A stretch of 64,000 nt of DNA from Taxillus chinensis (taxonomy: Eukaryota; Streptophyta; Magnoliopsida; Santalales; Loranthaceae): assembly GCA_023512835.1 (NCBI GenBank), contig CM042090.1, positions 7,045,843 through 7,109,842 of the forward strand, in the 5' to 3' direction. The notes beneath the pieces are model-generated. The model saw nothing but the letters and a program-made list of their open reading frames with translations. It made no database searches and was not told where the DNA came from. This document shows positions 48,395-60,566 of this stretch, piece after piece; the stretch's first letter is position 1; each line of letters opens with the position of its first letter. The translations under genes and the position numbers were made by a program.

Positions 48395-50294
48395 AACACT
48401 CTCCTAAATCTATTCTTTAGGTTAAGGCTACTTATGGTCATTACAAACTTAATACACATGGAAGTTTAAATTCCTTTTTGAAACTTAAACTTAAATTCCA
48501 AATTGATATGAAAACATATGAATAATAATCTGTGCCTTTTTTTTTATAAAAATATCTTCATTAATTCTCTTTTCTATTTACAATATGAAAAATAAATTGA
48601 CAATACATGTTATAAAATTTTCTTTCTATTTTTTTTATCACTTACTAATCATTCTTTTTTCTTTCCTTTTGTTCACTTCTTTTCTACCTATTTTCCTTTT
48701 ACTCTGTTTTTATATGTTATGAAGGAAAATAAAAAATGAATTTACCAATTTCGATTTACGTATGATTTGACTTATTGAATAACATTAAATGTACCTCCAA
48801 ATTATATTTTATTATCTTAATTCGATCAGGTTTCAAAAACATTTTACCGGATTATGAATATTTATTACTTTTTTTACCAAACTTTTTGCATTAATAGCCT
48901 AATGAATATATTTATAAAATATATTAATATAATATCAATATTTATTGATATTATAAAGTAAAATAATATTAAAATTATAATTGGCATATCACCATGTCTA
49001 CAAACTACACGTAATTTAAAAAAACTATATTTACCCGTGATAAATAATAAAATATACAATCAATTAACAAAAATAGATGTTAAAAAACAGTTTACTTTAG
49101 GCGACCATACAAAAATATTAACCGGTGTTAATAATAATAATAATAATTTATTATAACTAATCCGATGGACTTCAATTCACGGACCGAAACACTGCATTCT
49201 TGAATATTTGCTAGTGGTTTCTCAGAAATTACGAACCCCAGGATTGACCAAATATGGTGACCAACCCAGAAGCCGGAAAATATAAATAAAATAATAGCCT
49301 AGAAGCAGCAGTGTGGTATTAATTAGAACTCCATCTAGTTTGTTTCCATATATTTTCCACTATGAAAATTAATCAAGTTTCTTAGAAGGTGTAGTAAATT
49401 AATAATGTGAACTTTGCGTTTTCCGCGTTAAACACGTGAGTCTTAGCTCGGCATGTAGTGGGCATAGAAGCGATGAGTATTGACTGCACTTGCAGGTTCG
49501 CACTTACAGGGGAAAAAAAAAGTCACCGTGCAAGTAGATGGGGCCAAAAAGGGCACAAAAATATTTGGCCCCATTTAAACTGACAATAATACTCTGTACC
49601 AGTGAATACACAAAATTACCTCACAAAAATGAATTAGGAATCATTTAATGAAGAAAATTGTGATTTTGTTTTCTTTTACATTTTAATGGCCGACAGTGAA
49701 TTAATTTTTTTTATTCCCCCATTCACAAAGCATTAGTGCTAATTTAATATGAGCCAAATAAAATCTTGCCTTTTTGCCTTTTGCTGTAGTGACTAAAAAA
49801 AAAAACTAAATAATAAAATAATATCATTTGTTTTCATATATTTTGAGTTATACCTTAGGACATCTCTAACGGTCATCTATATTCCTATTTATTTTTATTT
49901 TTAAATCTTAACATTTTTTTTTCCATAACAACTCTATTAGAGCATCTACAAACTCTTTATATGTATTTTTTGGTTAATTTAAAAAGTTAGTTTAACAAAA
50001 ATGTTTAAAAAATTAATTATAATTGATGTAAAAAAAAAAGGCAAACACATTTGCTTATGGCCATTTTTCTCGAAATGTAGTTAGCCCACGGTTATTCAGA
50101 GCGCTCATGATTATTTTTTTAAATATTTTTGATTAAATGAGATAATGTATATTTCTATAGTATGTGTAAAAATTTATATGAAACATATATGGTTTTTTTT
50201 ATATAAATCTATCTATGTCCATATAAGCATATATACACACATTATATATATACAAACACATACATACATGCATACATTTTTATATACATACATC
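48395..50294. other. Intergenic, no gene seen
   Basis: AT-rich throughout; short ORFs only. A few GC-richer bases around 49190-49560 carry no recognisable exon. Confidence 0.55.
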
Positions 50295-50949
50295 TTATTA
50301 AGAGTGTGAAATAGAAACAAGAAAAAAATATGAGAAAGGAAAGCCATTCTCTATTGTTTTTAATAAACTGGTGAAATCAAATCCTATATTATGGGTATAA
50401 TTATCGGTTTACAAAAATAACCCTTGTTCTATTAGAGCACAAACACTAGCTTTCCAATAAGTTTATTTAAATTTATAGTTTTAAACTATTTTTTACTTTC
50501 ATATATAAATATACATCACAATGGATTCTCTAAATCAAACCCTATATTATTAAATAATATTTTATTTTACTTATTTTATTTAATAATAGTTTTTTTATAA
50601 TTTAATATGAAATAAAAGTTAATATTATGGAAAACGTGAAGAAGAGAGACGAGAGAAATTTTTTAGATATAATTTAATAATTATAGGAAGTGAATAGTAC
50701 TTCTCAATACATTGGGAAATACTATACAAATCCCATAGAGAAAGTTAAATATAAGTCATCTGCCGTGGTAATGATTTTATGACTTTTTAACTTTTTTTTA
50801 CCTAAATTTAGGGAAACAAACTTTGATAGGGAATTTGCTACTAATACTCTTACAATAGGTAAATGTAATACTCCCTCTCAAGATGGTTGGAATGTCTTTA
50901 ATAGGCATCCTAGGTAGCAAAGAAAACATTTGAGGAGAATGAAGGGGTT

Positions 50950-52395
50950 TAATAAGTATGTTGGCTAATTAGTGTTAAGATCGAATAGGCAATAATTTGA
51001 GAACTCCCAAAACAACCCTTTCACGAACAAAATGACAATAAATATCAATATGTTTTGTTTATTCATGAAAGGTTTGTTTATAGGCAATTTGGAGGGCAGC
51101 CCGATTGTCACAACAGGGTAAATTAAGAGAGTTAAGCTCGATATAAAAATCTCTAAGGAGATGTTGTAACCATATTAATTCATTGGCAGTGAAGGCAAGA
51201 ACACAATACTCCGTTTTAGCAAAAGAATTAGAGACAATGCTATACTTTTTGGCATTCCCAGAGACTAAAGGGTATCCAAGAAAAATGCAAAAACCTATAA
51301 TGGAGTGATGGGAATCTGGGCAGAATCCCCAATCACCATATAAAAATGCTTTATGCTATAAATGAGAGATAGAAGAGAATAGCAGCCCTTGACCAGGACT
51401 GTTTTTGTGGTGACAAAACAGGTGATACATTGCCTTGAGATGAGGAACATGAGATTGAGCAAAGAATTGAGTAAGCTTGTGAACCACAAAAGAAATATTT
51501 GATTGAGATAACGTGATATAGAGAAGTTTCCCAATGAGTCGGCGATAACGTGTGAGATCATGTAATAGTTCAACTCTAGTGGAAATAAGTGGGAAGGTTG
51601 GTATCCATTAGAATAGTAGTAGGTTTACAAACCAAGTAACTAGTGTCCTCAAGTAATTGTAAGGTGTAATGGCATTGGAAAAGCACAATACCTTGTTTGG
51701 ACATACAAATCTCAAGACCAAGGAAATACTTAAGATAACTAAGATCCTTGATTTTAAAATGATTCCACAAAAGATGTTTGAGGGCATTAATAGTTATAGG
51801 TGAAGGACTAGCAATGATGATATCAACCATATAAAGAAGAATAGCAACAAAAGAGGAGCCATGACCTTTGGTAAACAGTGAGTAATTTGATTTTGATTTT
51901 ATAAAGCCAAACTTGAGTAAAGCTTGAGAGAATTTAGAATACCAGTGATGGGAAACTTGCTAGCAACCATAAGTTGACTTGTAAAGTTTGCATACTAATT
52001 TTTAGTGAGAGAAAATTAGTTGATAGAAAGATCCATATAGACATCACAAAAAAGATTACCAAGTAAAAAGGATTATTAACATCAAGTTAAGCTAGATACC
52101 AATAATGAGAATCAGCAAGAGCAAAAAGAACTTTAACAGTCACTAATTTTGCCACCAGGGAATAAGTTTCAAGAAAGTCCAAACCTTCTTGTTGTATATA
52201 GCTTTTAGCCACTAAACACGCCTTATAGTACTCAACGAATCCATCTAATTCATATTTAATCTTATAACTCTATTTGTATATAATGGTATGTTCGTTAAGG
52301 GAAATAAGAGTAACAATCCAAGTATTATTTGCCTCCATAGTTGTTAACTCTATATGTATAGCTAATCACTATTTAGGAATCCTCACAGTTTGGCG
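50950..52395 (-). pseudogene. Copia RT and RNase H relic
   Basis: From 52395 downward: MEANNTWIVTLISL, KIKYELDGFVEYYKACLVAK, QQEGLDFLETYSLVAKLVTV (start of RT); ASPSPITINALK and HFKIKDLSYLKYFLGLEICM, QLLEDTSYLVCKP (end of RT); then DWGFCPDSHHSIIGFCIFLG, FAKTEYCVLAFTANELIWLQ, CDNRAALQIAY, KHIDIYCHFVRE (RNase H). The order and motifs are canonical Copia. The YVDD box is disrupted (the ORF starts MVDIIIASPSP), with frameshifts and stops. Confidence 0.9.
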
Positions 52396-52405
52396 ATACT
52401 ACTAA

Positions 52406-53970
52406 TGTCACGCCCTGAAATCTCTGTACTGTGGAAACAACTCGTGATTGTCCATGCCTACACCTTGAGGCCCAAAGGGTTGGTTTAAGACACCTAGTCG
52501 GGACTATAACACAGGTGTTGTCCCAAGTTCACATGTATAGATTGTACATAGTGAGACTATATAATCGTTTACTCATATGTTCACATATAACAAACCACAG
52601 ACATAAAACACAATCATCATCCAAATCTCTTCAGGGTAAACTCATTACAATCAATTTATTTAAGAAGTCATCAAGCTTAACTCTAGTTCTTATATCATCT
52701 CAAGTCTCAAACAAAAATTTCAAAGTAATAAAACAAAAACATAAAAGAAAAAGGTGTGTCCACTAGGCGTAGCTCCACCTCAACCCGTTGCTTAATGCCG
52801 GTTATTACCTGAAACAAATTAATTCATAGGAAGGGTGGACAAACCACAACTCAGTAAGGATCAAATCTCTTAGGTCCATCCCAGAATTCCTATAATGATA
52901 CATGTGAAGTGTATACTTGTTATTCTCATGGTTCGATTGGTTGTCATTGTTATCAACAGTATGCATAAATAGGTAGGCACAAAGTCGAAGATCCGTACTG
53001 GGATGGATAACTTCCTAGAGTGATCTCCTAGAGTAAGCTTATAGAAGGAGTCTAACTATGTACTTGTAGAGTTGAAGATTAGGGTTGAAGATCCAGAGAT
53101 TCGAAGAACTACAAGGTCGAAGATCAGAGTCGAAGACATGCAGAGTTGAAGATCATCAGGCCATCAAACTCGACAAACTCGAAGCACCACTAACTTAAAG
53201 GTACACAGGGTCGTAGACTCGTAGATCCACATAGTCAAAGATTCGTAGATCCATGTTGCAGTCAGGTGGAGAGCAGTGTCTTGGAGACTCAAAAACTTGC
53301 ATACTCGAAGACCCATCAAGTGTAGAGTGGCAGTGTCATAGAGTCGAAGCCCGTAGGGTTAAAGATAGGAAGACTCGTTGCCAATAACAGAACATTGATG
53401 TAAACAAAGAATTAGTCAAGGAAGAATGCGGTTGTTGTTGGCTCTACACTGAAGCTCCGAAGACTCGTAGACTCGTAGAGTGAGAAGTCAGCAGATTGCT
53501 GATTTTGTCTGAATTCTAAGACTTAGAGCTTTCTACGCCGAAATGGGCCTGACTCGTAGGCTCAAAGGTTCTAACTCGAAAATTTGAAGGAACAAACTCA
53601 GAGATTGTAGCGCATCCACTACATAGAGAATCAGTGAGGCTACGACATAACTATCTTTGAGACTGTAACTAATCAAAGGAATAAAACGCAGTGAAGGTTT
53701 CCATTTTAGTAAGTTATTATTCAGAAGATGCATCTGAACACGCTGAGTATCCAAATCAATACATAAACGTTATTCAAGGCTGGTGTAGTGAGTTTCAACG
53801 GTGGAGATCAGAAGTTGGAACCTATCTAACCCTAGCAGAAGGGTTTCGTGCAACGGTCGACCTATATAAGACAAGCATATGTCATACTTCATAAAAATAT
53901 CACAATACTTTCAGAATACATACAAGGTATCTAAAGAGATACAAGAAGATGCAGAGTAATTCGTACTAGC
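52406..53970 (-). mobile_element. Ty3/Gypsy-like LTR part inserted in the Copia RT region
   Basis: It begins TGTCACGCCCTGAAATC, a reversed LTR end, directly after ACTAA. It keeps ACAACTCAGTAAGGATCAAA (reverse of the TGAGTTGTGGTT block) and, at 53861-53870, a CTATATAAG TATA-like box. Around 53000-53570 GTCGAAGAT/ACTCGTAGA words form a degenerate tandem block. The other LTR end is not found, so a target-site duplication cannot be tested. Confidence 0.7.
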
Positions 53971-53971
53971 A

Positions 53972-53976
<5 letters not shown>

Positions 53977-54058
<82 letters not shown>
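53977..54058. repeat. (AG)41 microsatellite
   Basis: An uninterrupted 82-bp AG run. A minus-strand ORF over it (poly Leu-Ser) is an artefact. Confidence 0.98.
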
Positions 54059-54059
<1 letters not shown>

Positions 54060-54061
<2 letters not shown>

Positions 54062-54480
54062 GATTGGAAGCAAGATAACAGTGAGTTAATCTATTCTCTT
54101 TCCTCATACATTCAACGAATAGATTGTGAGTTTGGCAAAGGAGTGGTTGAAGGTCAAGCAGTGCAAACGGTTGAATATGTAGGAACAAATTGCATTAGAC
54201 AGTTCGTCATAGTGAGTGAGTATTAGAGTAATACTGTTTTCTATATTTGCATTTAAAAGAAAAGAGAGTTGATCATATTGTAACAAGGGCAAGCCCCTAC
54301 TGTATTGAAACCATATAGTGGATTGGACTCGGTATAGGTACACCCTCACCACTGTAGAGTAGATCATATTAATCGAACCACGTAAACTGTGTGTCTTTGT
54401 TTTTTACTTTCCATACGTACGTACTATTAATCTGATATTGCACAAGACACTGAAATACCACCCGAATAATAACCACATCT
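54060..54480 (+). mobile_element. Probable LTR-derived fragment of another element
   Basis: AAGGGCAAGCCCCTACTGTA, ACTCGGTATAGGTACACCCT and, at about 54376, CGAACCACGTAAACTGTGTG followed by a T-rich stretch resemble the R/U5 part of plant Copia LTRs in plus orientation. Boundaries and TSD were not found. Confidence 0.4.
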
Positions 54481-55975
54481 ATAAAAATACTTCTGAGAAG
54501 TAGGACACTCTTAAAACTAATAAAAATAGTTTTAAGTATACAGATTCACCCCTCTCTATGTATGCAAAACTATATATCCATTCGATCTTGCTTGGATCTT
54601 AGGAATATCAATACTTATGCTTGTGTGGTGAACAATGCATCAAAATAATCACACAACAAACAAATACACGTATCATTGGCCCACACTGGAAGGCAGAGGA
54701 CATCTCGCCACCACGACAATACTGTCATACTTTATCCAAGTGAATGTTGCATGTTCACTTATGCAAATTTTTTTACCCAAGTCAGGCATTATGATTCCGA
54801 GTCCACGGATCATGTCCCACGGTTGGGAATGGGTGTAAACTTAGCTCACCATCGTGAGTGCTACATTTTTTCGCACATAAACTCAGTAGTCCCGTTGGCC
54901 AATACACATAAGCACAGTAATTCTACTAGTCAAATCCCAAGGCGTGATAATCCTACCAGCCATCACAAAGGCTCAGAAGTCTATCTAGTTGAATCACATC
55001 ATATTAACGCAGAACACCACTAATCATAAATTTATAAAGTCATCACATAGCATCTTTAAGTGAAAAGAGGGTTCACTACACGGTTCTCAATATCAGAGCT
55101 ATGGTTCTCATTAATAACATATAAGCAATACTCAATATTTAAATATAATTATACACATAGCACATCACAAGTCCCTTTTTGGTCTATAGGATCACTTATT
55201 CACCTTCACAACCCAATCTCAGATTTACTAAGTCTCCAAAATTCTCTAACCATGTACTTTAGTTAACCACACGAGCAAAGCAAAGGGGAATCTACTCACG
55301 TTATAAATCCAAATCCCGCAACTCAACTCATAATGCTAGCCACAAGCCTATTACAGCCTGGCCCGCGCCTAGAAAAACACTGACAAAATGATGCTATTAA
55401 GAATTGAATCCAAGATCTCCTTTCAACTACAACAATGGTCTAACCATTAGGCTAGATGATTATTATTTATTTGCATACAAATAATACAAGTTTAATGTCT
55501 AATCACACCAACATATAAATATAAGCTTATATATATATATTAATGAACACGCATGCCAATATCATTCATTTTATAGTATCTAGGTTTAATATTATGTTAA
55601 AACATGATTCCCTACCTAAAAAAATATTAAAATTACAGTCTTAAACGCTTAATGTCCACGTATTGGCCTCCTCTACTCTCAAACTCTCTCCAAAAGTCTG
55701 AAAACAAGATATAAAGACTTCATGATGAATTTTACAAATTTAAAGATTTTTAGTCACACTCAAACATCAATTAAATAGGAGTTTACTTGTCCCACAAGTA
55801 ACCCTACCTCTTAAGAGTCCTAATTGCAATATAACACCACTTATTCACCAAGAAATCTCTTTTAATCCAACAAAAGTACTAAAAAATCCTTCATAAAAAT
55901 AAATTTCATTTCCCCTTTTTCATAATAAAATATTTTAGTCAAATCAACTCAAAGTGACATATAAGAAAACAAAAA
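54481..55975. other. Unclassified repeat-derived DNA between Copia integrase and RT relics
   Basis: No gene. 54650-55050 contains AAATCCCAAGGCGTGATAAT and similar words reminiscent of LTR tandem blocks. On the minus strand at 55455-55400 TAGCCTAATGGTTAGACC and GATCTTGGATTCAATTC resemble pol III box A and box B at about the right spacing, a possible tRNA-derived SINE relic. Confidence 0.4.
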
Positions 55976-55980
55976 TTCCC

Positions 55981-56748
55981 TTAGAGCTTCAAATATTTTG
56001 ATCGAGTGATTGCATGGGAAAAAATTATTTCTTTATAAGACACTGCATTTCGTGAAGTAAAAACTTCCTTGATATCCAAATTATAAAACTTATAAACTTT
56101 CACACTAGCTAGATAATTAAGAAAACTACAAATGCGAGCACAAGGTTGGAACTTGGTTCGATGAGCAACCAAAGTGAAAACAAAAGCTAAATAATCAAAC
56201 ACATAGAAAAACTATTATCTGGAGATGTTTTATATATAGCAATTCAAAAGGTGTGTAGTGTCACAACAATAAAGTAGGAGTTTTGTTAATTAGGAAGATT
56301 GCAATAAAAACAGTCTATGAAAAAGGAAATAGAAACTTGGATTGAAATAACAAAGACTAAGCCACATTCAAAAGATGTTTATGTTTTTGTTCCACAACTA
56401 AGTTTTGTTAATGCCTTCAACGCATCAAAATTGATTCAAAACTTTGATCTCTTTGAAAAGATCATCAAAAATATAAGCATTATTTGATCTAAACACCTTA
56501 ATCTCTGTGTTATATTGCATTAAAACTAAGCTAAAAAACTTCAAAATTATAACAATATCATCAAACTTATTTCTCAATAAATAAACCAAAGTAAAACAAG
56601 TGCAATCATCAACAAGGGTCAAGAAAACTTTATGATCAATATAAGACAAAATTTGATATGACCCCCAAATATCACAATGCACAAGATCTAGACATATAAT
56701 TATTGGATTCAAAAGGTAGCCCTCTTTACTTAACCGAAGGACAAACAT
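55981..56748 (-). pseudogene. Copia integrase relic
   Basis: The core at 56748-56425 includes LVHCDIWGSYQILSYIDHK, FLTLVDDCTCFTLVYLLRNK and IKVFRSNNA, the DD-containing integrase catalytic region. The C-terminal part at 56202-55981 includes HRTKFQPCARICSFLNYLA and VYKFYNLDIKEVFTSRNAV. Stops and frameshifts separate the two. Confidence 0.9.
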
Positions 56749-57837
56749 AATAAGGACCCAATTTATGCAGGTGGTTGTACCATTCTTTATTTAGTCTTTA
56801 AAAAAATCAAATCTTTTAAAAGAAAGATGGTTGAGTATATTATGTCAAATAAAAATAGAGACATGATTAACAAGATTATTAGAAATAGAAGTCAATAATG
56901 AAGATTGAGAATATAAAGATTTTGGGCTTTGTCACCCCTTTCAATCAGCCTCTTGGTGGACAAATCCTAAATAACAAAGTAGTCATAGAGAAAACTCATT
57001 ATAAGTTTGGAACCAATTACTAAAGCACTATCTAAAATCAAATTGCATTTTAGTTGAGGAATAAATAATACATCTCTAAGCATAAGATCAACATGCAATT
57101 TAATGTCTTCAGCAAAACGAACCAATACCTGAGAATGATTTAACAAAGTAATTATTGTGTGATAGATGGCATACAGGGAGACAAAGATACTAGCCAGTGA
57201 ACATATGTGTTGAGTTGCCCTTGAATTTATAACCCAGAACTAAAAATGGATGGATTTAAGTGTACAAAAAAGCAAATACATGTGAGACAGTTGGTTTTAG
57301 AAAGATCAAGGACATTGGAGACATGTGCTGAGCTATCCAAGTGAGTATAAAACATGGACATTAGCTGCCAATATTGATTGAGAATAAAATTCTGGAAGTT
57401 TTGATAACCAAAACTGCTAAACCTAGAAAATATTTTTGTTAAGGCTATTATGCTAGTTAAACTACATAATTTAGAAGAAGGGTTAGTTATTCTTATTGAA
57501 CAATCAAGGAAAAAACACGATTAATAAAAGACATAAGATCTATTAGAAGCAACAAACCACAAATTTTAGAGAAAGAATTCATTATATACTCCATTTGATA
57601 ATGATGATTAAGAATTTTAGCAATGCCACAAATATATTTTTCATAAGAACAACTAGGCCTTTAATTATTGAGGTCATAAACTACAATTTTCAATTTCGTA
57701 AATTAGGTACTAAATGGATTATGTTTTTAATAAAAGTTTATCAATTCACATTTAAGTTGAAAATTTTTAAATTTGTTTTTTTGTTGGAAACGATCCTCTA
57801 ATTCTAGCTAAATCTCTCGAGCATAAGTAGCAAAAAT

Positions 57838-59738
57838 TGTAAGGACCTGTGTTTGAGGATTTGAGAGATAGCCCTGGGATGAGATGTTTATTTAGAAAAA
57901 TTAATATCAATACAATGATGAACGCATTAAACGAAGCGTTTTGACAGTAATTGAGTCCGATTTGGAGTTGGAGCCCTGGGAAGGTATTTTTATTGTTTTT
58001 TGGGCAGAAAGTATAAAAGGAAGGAAAAACCCTAATCCCTAAAATAGAAACCATTTTTCCTTTCTAGAGAGAGAAAGAGAGGAGAAGAGGAGAGAAAAAG
58101 CAATGAAAAGTGAATTTTGGGCTATTTGAACTCAAAGTAACCGAAATTGAGGTAGAATTCATGTTCTAGACCTTTGTTTACCTATTTGGTAGTGATTAAA
58201 CTTCTTTATAGTGATGAATTCATGGCTTGGGATGCATATGGGTGGAATAACCCATATGCATGTTGATAGTGGAATTAAGGATTGTTAATGTGTTTTAAGC
58301 TAAGGTAGTGTACCTAAAACCTTTGAAGAGGTGTTTGAAGATCAATATGGGTCATTTTGGGGCATGAAATGCCAAAAATCATAAGTTACAATGGCTAGAA
58401 ATGGTGTCTGTTGGCAATTGATCGCGATCGATGGGGTGTTTTTAGGGTTGTTAACCTGATCGGTCGTAAATGATGGTTGATTGGTCGTGGCCGACAGAGA
58501 GTGGAAGGTATCTAAGTAAATCAATCGCAGTCGGTGAGGGTCAATCAAGACTTACATAAAACAAAATACACATAAGGGTTTTTGATAAGATCAGTCACAG
58601 CCGGGTTAGTGGCCGCCATGACCAGAAGGGTCTTAGTTGCGGCTGATGAATAATTTGCCGCGGCCGATGTGAGGTTTTGGGATTGTGTGGTGGTATTGAC
58701 CCGTCGCAGTCGGGATAGGGTCTACCGCGGTCGATCCTGTGTGTTAAGCCTGTTTGTATTGTTTTGTGTGCCTTGTGGCTGGGGTTGAATCCCAAGGGGT
58801 TTTAAATAAGCTTGAGTGGCCTTAAGTACGTGATTTAAGGCTAAGAGTATATGGCTGAGTGCGTGGTGGGAGGGTATGTGTATGATTTGTGATATTATTG
58901 CATGTGATGTCATGAATTATAGTGATTGTTGCATGCATATGATGCCATGATTTAAGTTGAGTGTTGCATGTGATATCATGATTTATAATGCTATAATGTA
59001 TGAGATACTTTGCTATGCTAGGAGTATGAGATGTGAAGCATGAGATGTCATATTATGATGGAGGCATGAGATGCCATTTGTTAAGAATGAGATGCTATTG
59101 ACATGAGATGTCGTATGCAGTACACCTACGAGGTTAAATGTCTCCCATGTCATCACTTTTGCAGTCTAGCCTTTAGCCACCGTCTTTTTCTTTGTAGAGA
59201 TGCCACTATTACATGTCATCACAAACCAATATGGTTTGTGTTGGGGCCTAGGAGACTATATAATGATGATGTGATTATATAAAATAGGTGATGATTTGAG
59301 ATATATGTAATACTACACGAGCACTTGTCTACACTATACATATGTATAAAGTATGAGTTAGGATGAATCGAGGAGGCATGATTCCTACTGAGTTATGGTT
59401 GCTCATCCTTTCTGCAATATTAGTTGTTATTTGTTACTTGTTCTAAGTGCCTACAGGAGCTAAGGGGTATACCCAAGGTAAATACCTTAAGTGTCATTGT
59501 TTGTATGGTTTAGCTTGTAATAACTTGATATAACCTCGTGGAGAAAGAACTATGCATGTATTGGTTGAAATGAAATGAAATTTATGTGTTGTATATGTGT
59601 TATATTTGTGATGTGAATTTAGAACAACACCCATGCTAAGGTTTCTTGCATGGTGTGTTCACTAACCCTTTGTCTCTCGGGTGTGGGTATGAGAATTTAC
59701 TAATCGATTTCTGCAAGTCGAAAATCTGAAGACGGACA
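57838..59738 (+). mobile_element. Solo LTR inserted in the Copia gag region
   Basis: It starts TGTAAGGACCTGTGTTTGAG and ends TGAAGACGGACA. The flanks are A-rich (AAAAT before, AAATT after), compatible with a degraded 5-bp duplication. TATAAAAG lies at 58012-58019, followed by GGAAAAACCCTAATCCC. The 3' part keeps CTACTGAGTTATGGTTGCTC. Two internal blocks are specific to this copy: CGCGGTCGAT/CGCAGTCGG words at 58420-58730 and ATGAGATG(T/C)CAT words at 58880-59120. It also carries the 75-bp MTP5-like segment. Confidence 0.82.
59142..59216. repeat. 75-bp segment shared with the MTP5 3' flank
   Basis: It matches 61110-61184 on the same strand at 70 of 75 positions (CTCCCATGTC to CTATTACATGT). 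Four of the five differences are C/T or G/A with T or A in the LTR copy. The equivalent position in the other LTRs of the window lacks it. Confidence 0.9.
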
Positions 59739-60148
59739 AAATTAATATTAGTAAAAATTTCCTTTGAAACCGAATCTAAAATCTAAGATATAACAATATT
59801 ATTGTTGCAAATCCATAGATTGAGCAAATTATTGTCATTATCATGACGCTTGAGAATAGAACCATCAACAAAGCTTAATTTGTTCCTCACAAATAAAAAA
59901 ATTATCATCATGTGACTATAGTTGGTGTAATTCTCACTAGTGAGTAAAAATTATCATTATGTGACTATAGTTGGTGTAATTCTCACTAGTGAGTTGTAAA
60001 ATGGATACTTAACAAGATTGATGAAGATAATAGGAGTTTTAAGATTCTTCGATGGCGGACCCGACTCAAATTTGAACTCTCTCCAAAATCATAACCAATC
60101 ATTGAAGGGTTGGAATTTGGTGGTGATCCAGCCAAGATCAGCATCGTG

Positions 60149-60280
60149 TTGATTTTGACTATTCAAATACTCCATTAATATTTATTTTAAAATTTAATCA
60201 TTAAATATTATATAAATATTTAACCTTACAATTAATTTTTAAAATAAATATCAATAAAATACTCAAATAGTCAAAATTAA
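60149..60280. mobile_element. MITE-like palindromic repeat
   Basis: Left arm TTGATTTTGACTATTCAAAT..TATTTATTTTAAAA (60149-60192) pairs with the reverse complement of 60239-60280 at roughly 35 of 44 positions, with an AT-rich 45-bp loop. It has no coding capacity. Termini and target duplication are not certain; the arms may extend outward. Confidence 0.65.
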
Positions 60281-60566
60281 TGCGGTATTAATTTCAGCTA
60301 AATCACTAACGAATCGAAACCCATTAGTGAGATATGAGAATTCGCATTATAAAAAGACAGGAAAGATTAACTATAAAAGAATAAAAAAAAGAATTAATTT
60401 GTATCGAATTGAATTACTCCTATACCGTAATAAAATTAAGCGTAAAAGAGAAGGAAGAAGAAAAAGTATGAGAAGAGAAAGTCTTTTCTATTGTCTTTAT
60501 TAAACTGGAAGTGGTTACAATTATCCCTTTATAAAAATAACCCCTTACAATAGGAACGAGTAATCT

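Larger units (their letters stand above)
57600..60000 (-). pseudogene. Copia gag relic, split by a solo LTR
   Basis: The N-terminal part lies at 59990-59739 (KLSFVDGSILKRHD, WICNNNIVIS, ILDSVSKEIFTNI) and the following part at 57837-57600 (FATYAREI, LELEDRFQQ, then QMEYIMNSFSKICGLLLL). The two join across the LTR at 57838-59738 in the expected gag order. Stops are frequent. A roughly 55-bp tandem duplication (CTATAGTTGGTGTAATTCTC twice) lies at 59895-59997. Confidence 0.85.
50295..60566 (-). mobile_element. Old minus-strand Copia element with nested insertions
   Basis: LTR-like ends pair: 50320-50425 and 60450-60540 share GTATGAGAA, CTATTGTCTTTATTAAACTGG and ATAAAAATAACCC words. Next to the 3' LTR the minus strand has the polypurine tract GAGAGGGAG (50879-50871). 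Next to the 5' LTR a degenerate tRNA-Met site matches about 8/12 bases (60427-60416). Between them, in minus-strand order, lie gag (from 60.0 kb), integrase (56.75-55.98 kb), RT (52.38-51.4 kb) and RNase H (51.36-50.95 kb), all with stops. A solo LTR (57838-59738), an LTR-derived block (52406 to about 55.9 kb), a MITE (about 60149-60280) and about 440 bp within the 3' LTR are later insertions. Outer ends are approximate. Confidence 0.82.

Noticed and set aside
53931..54188. Leu-Ser repeat ORF
   Set aside because: Translation of the (AG)41 microsatellite.
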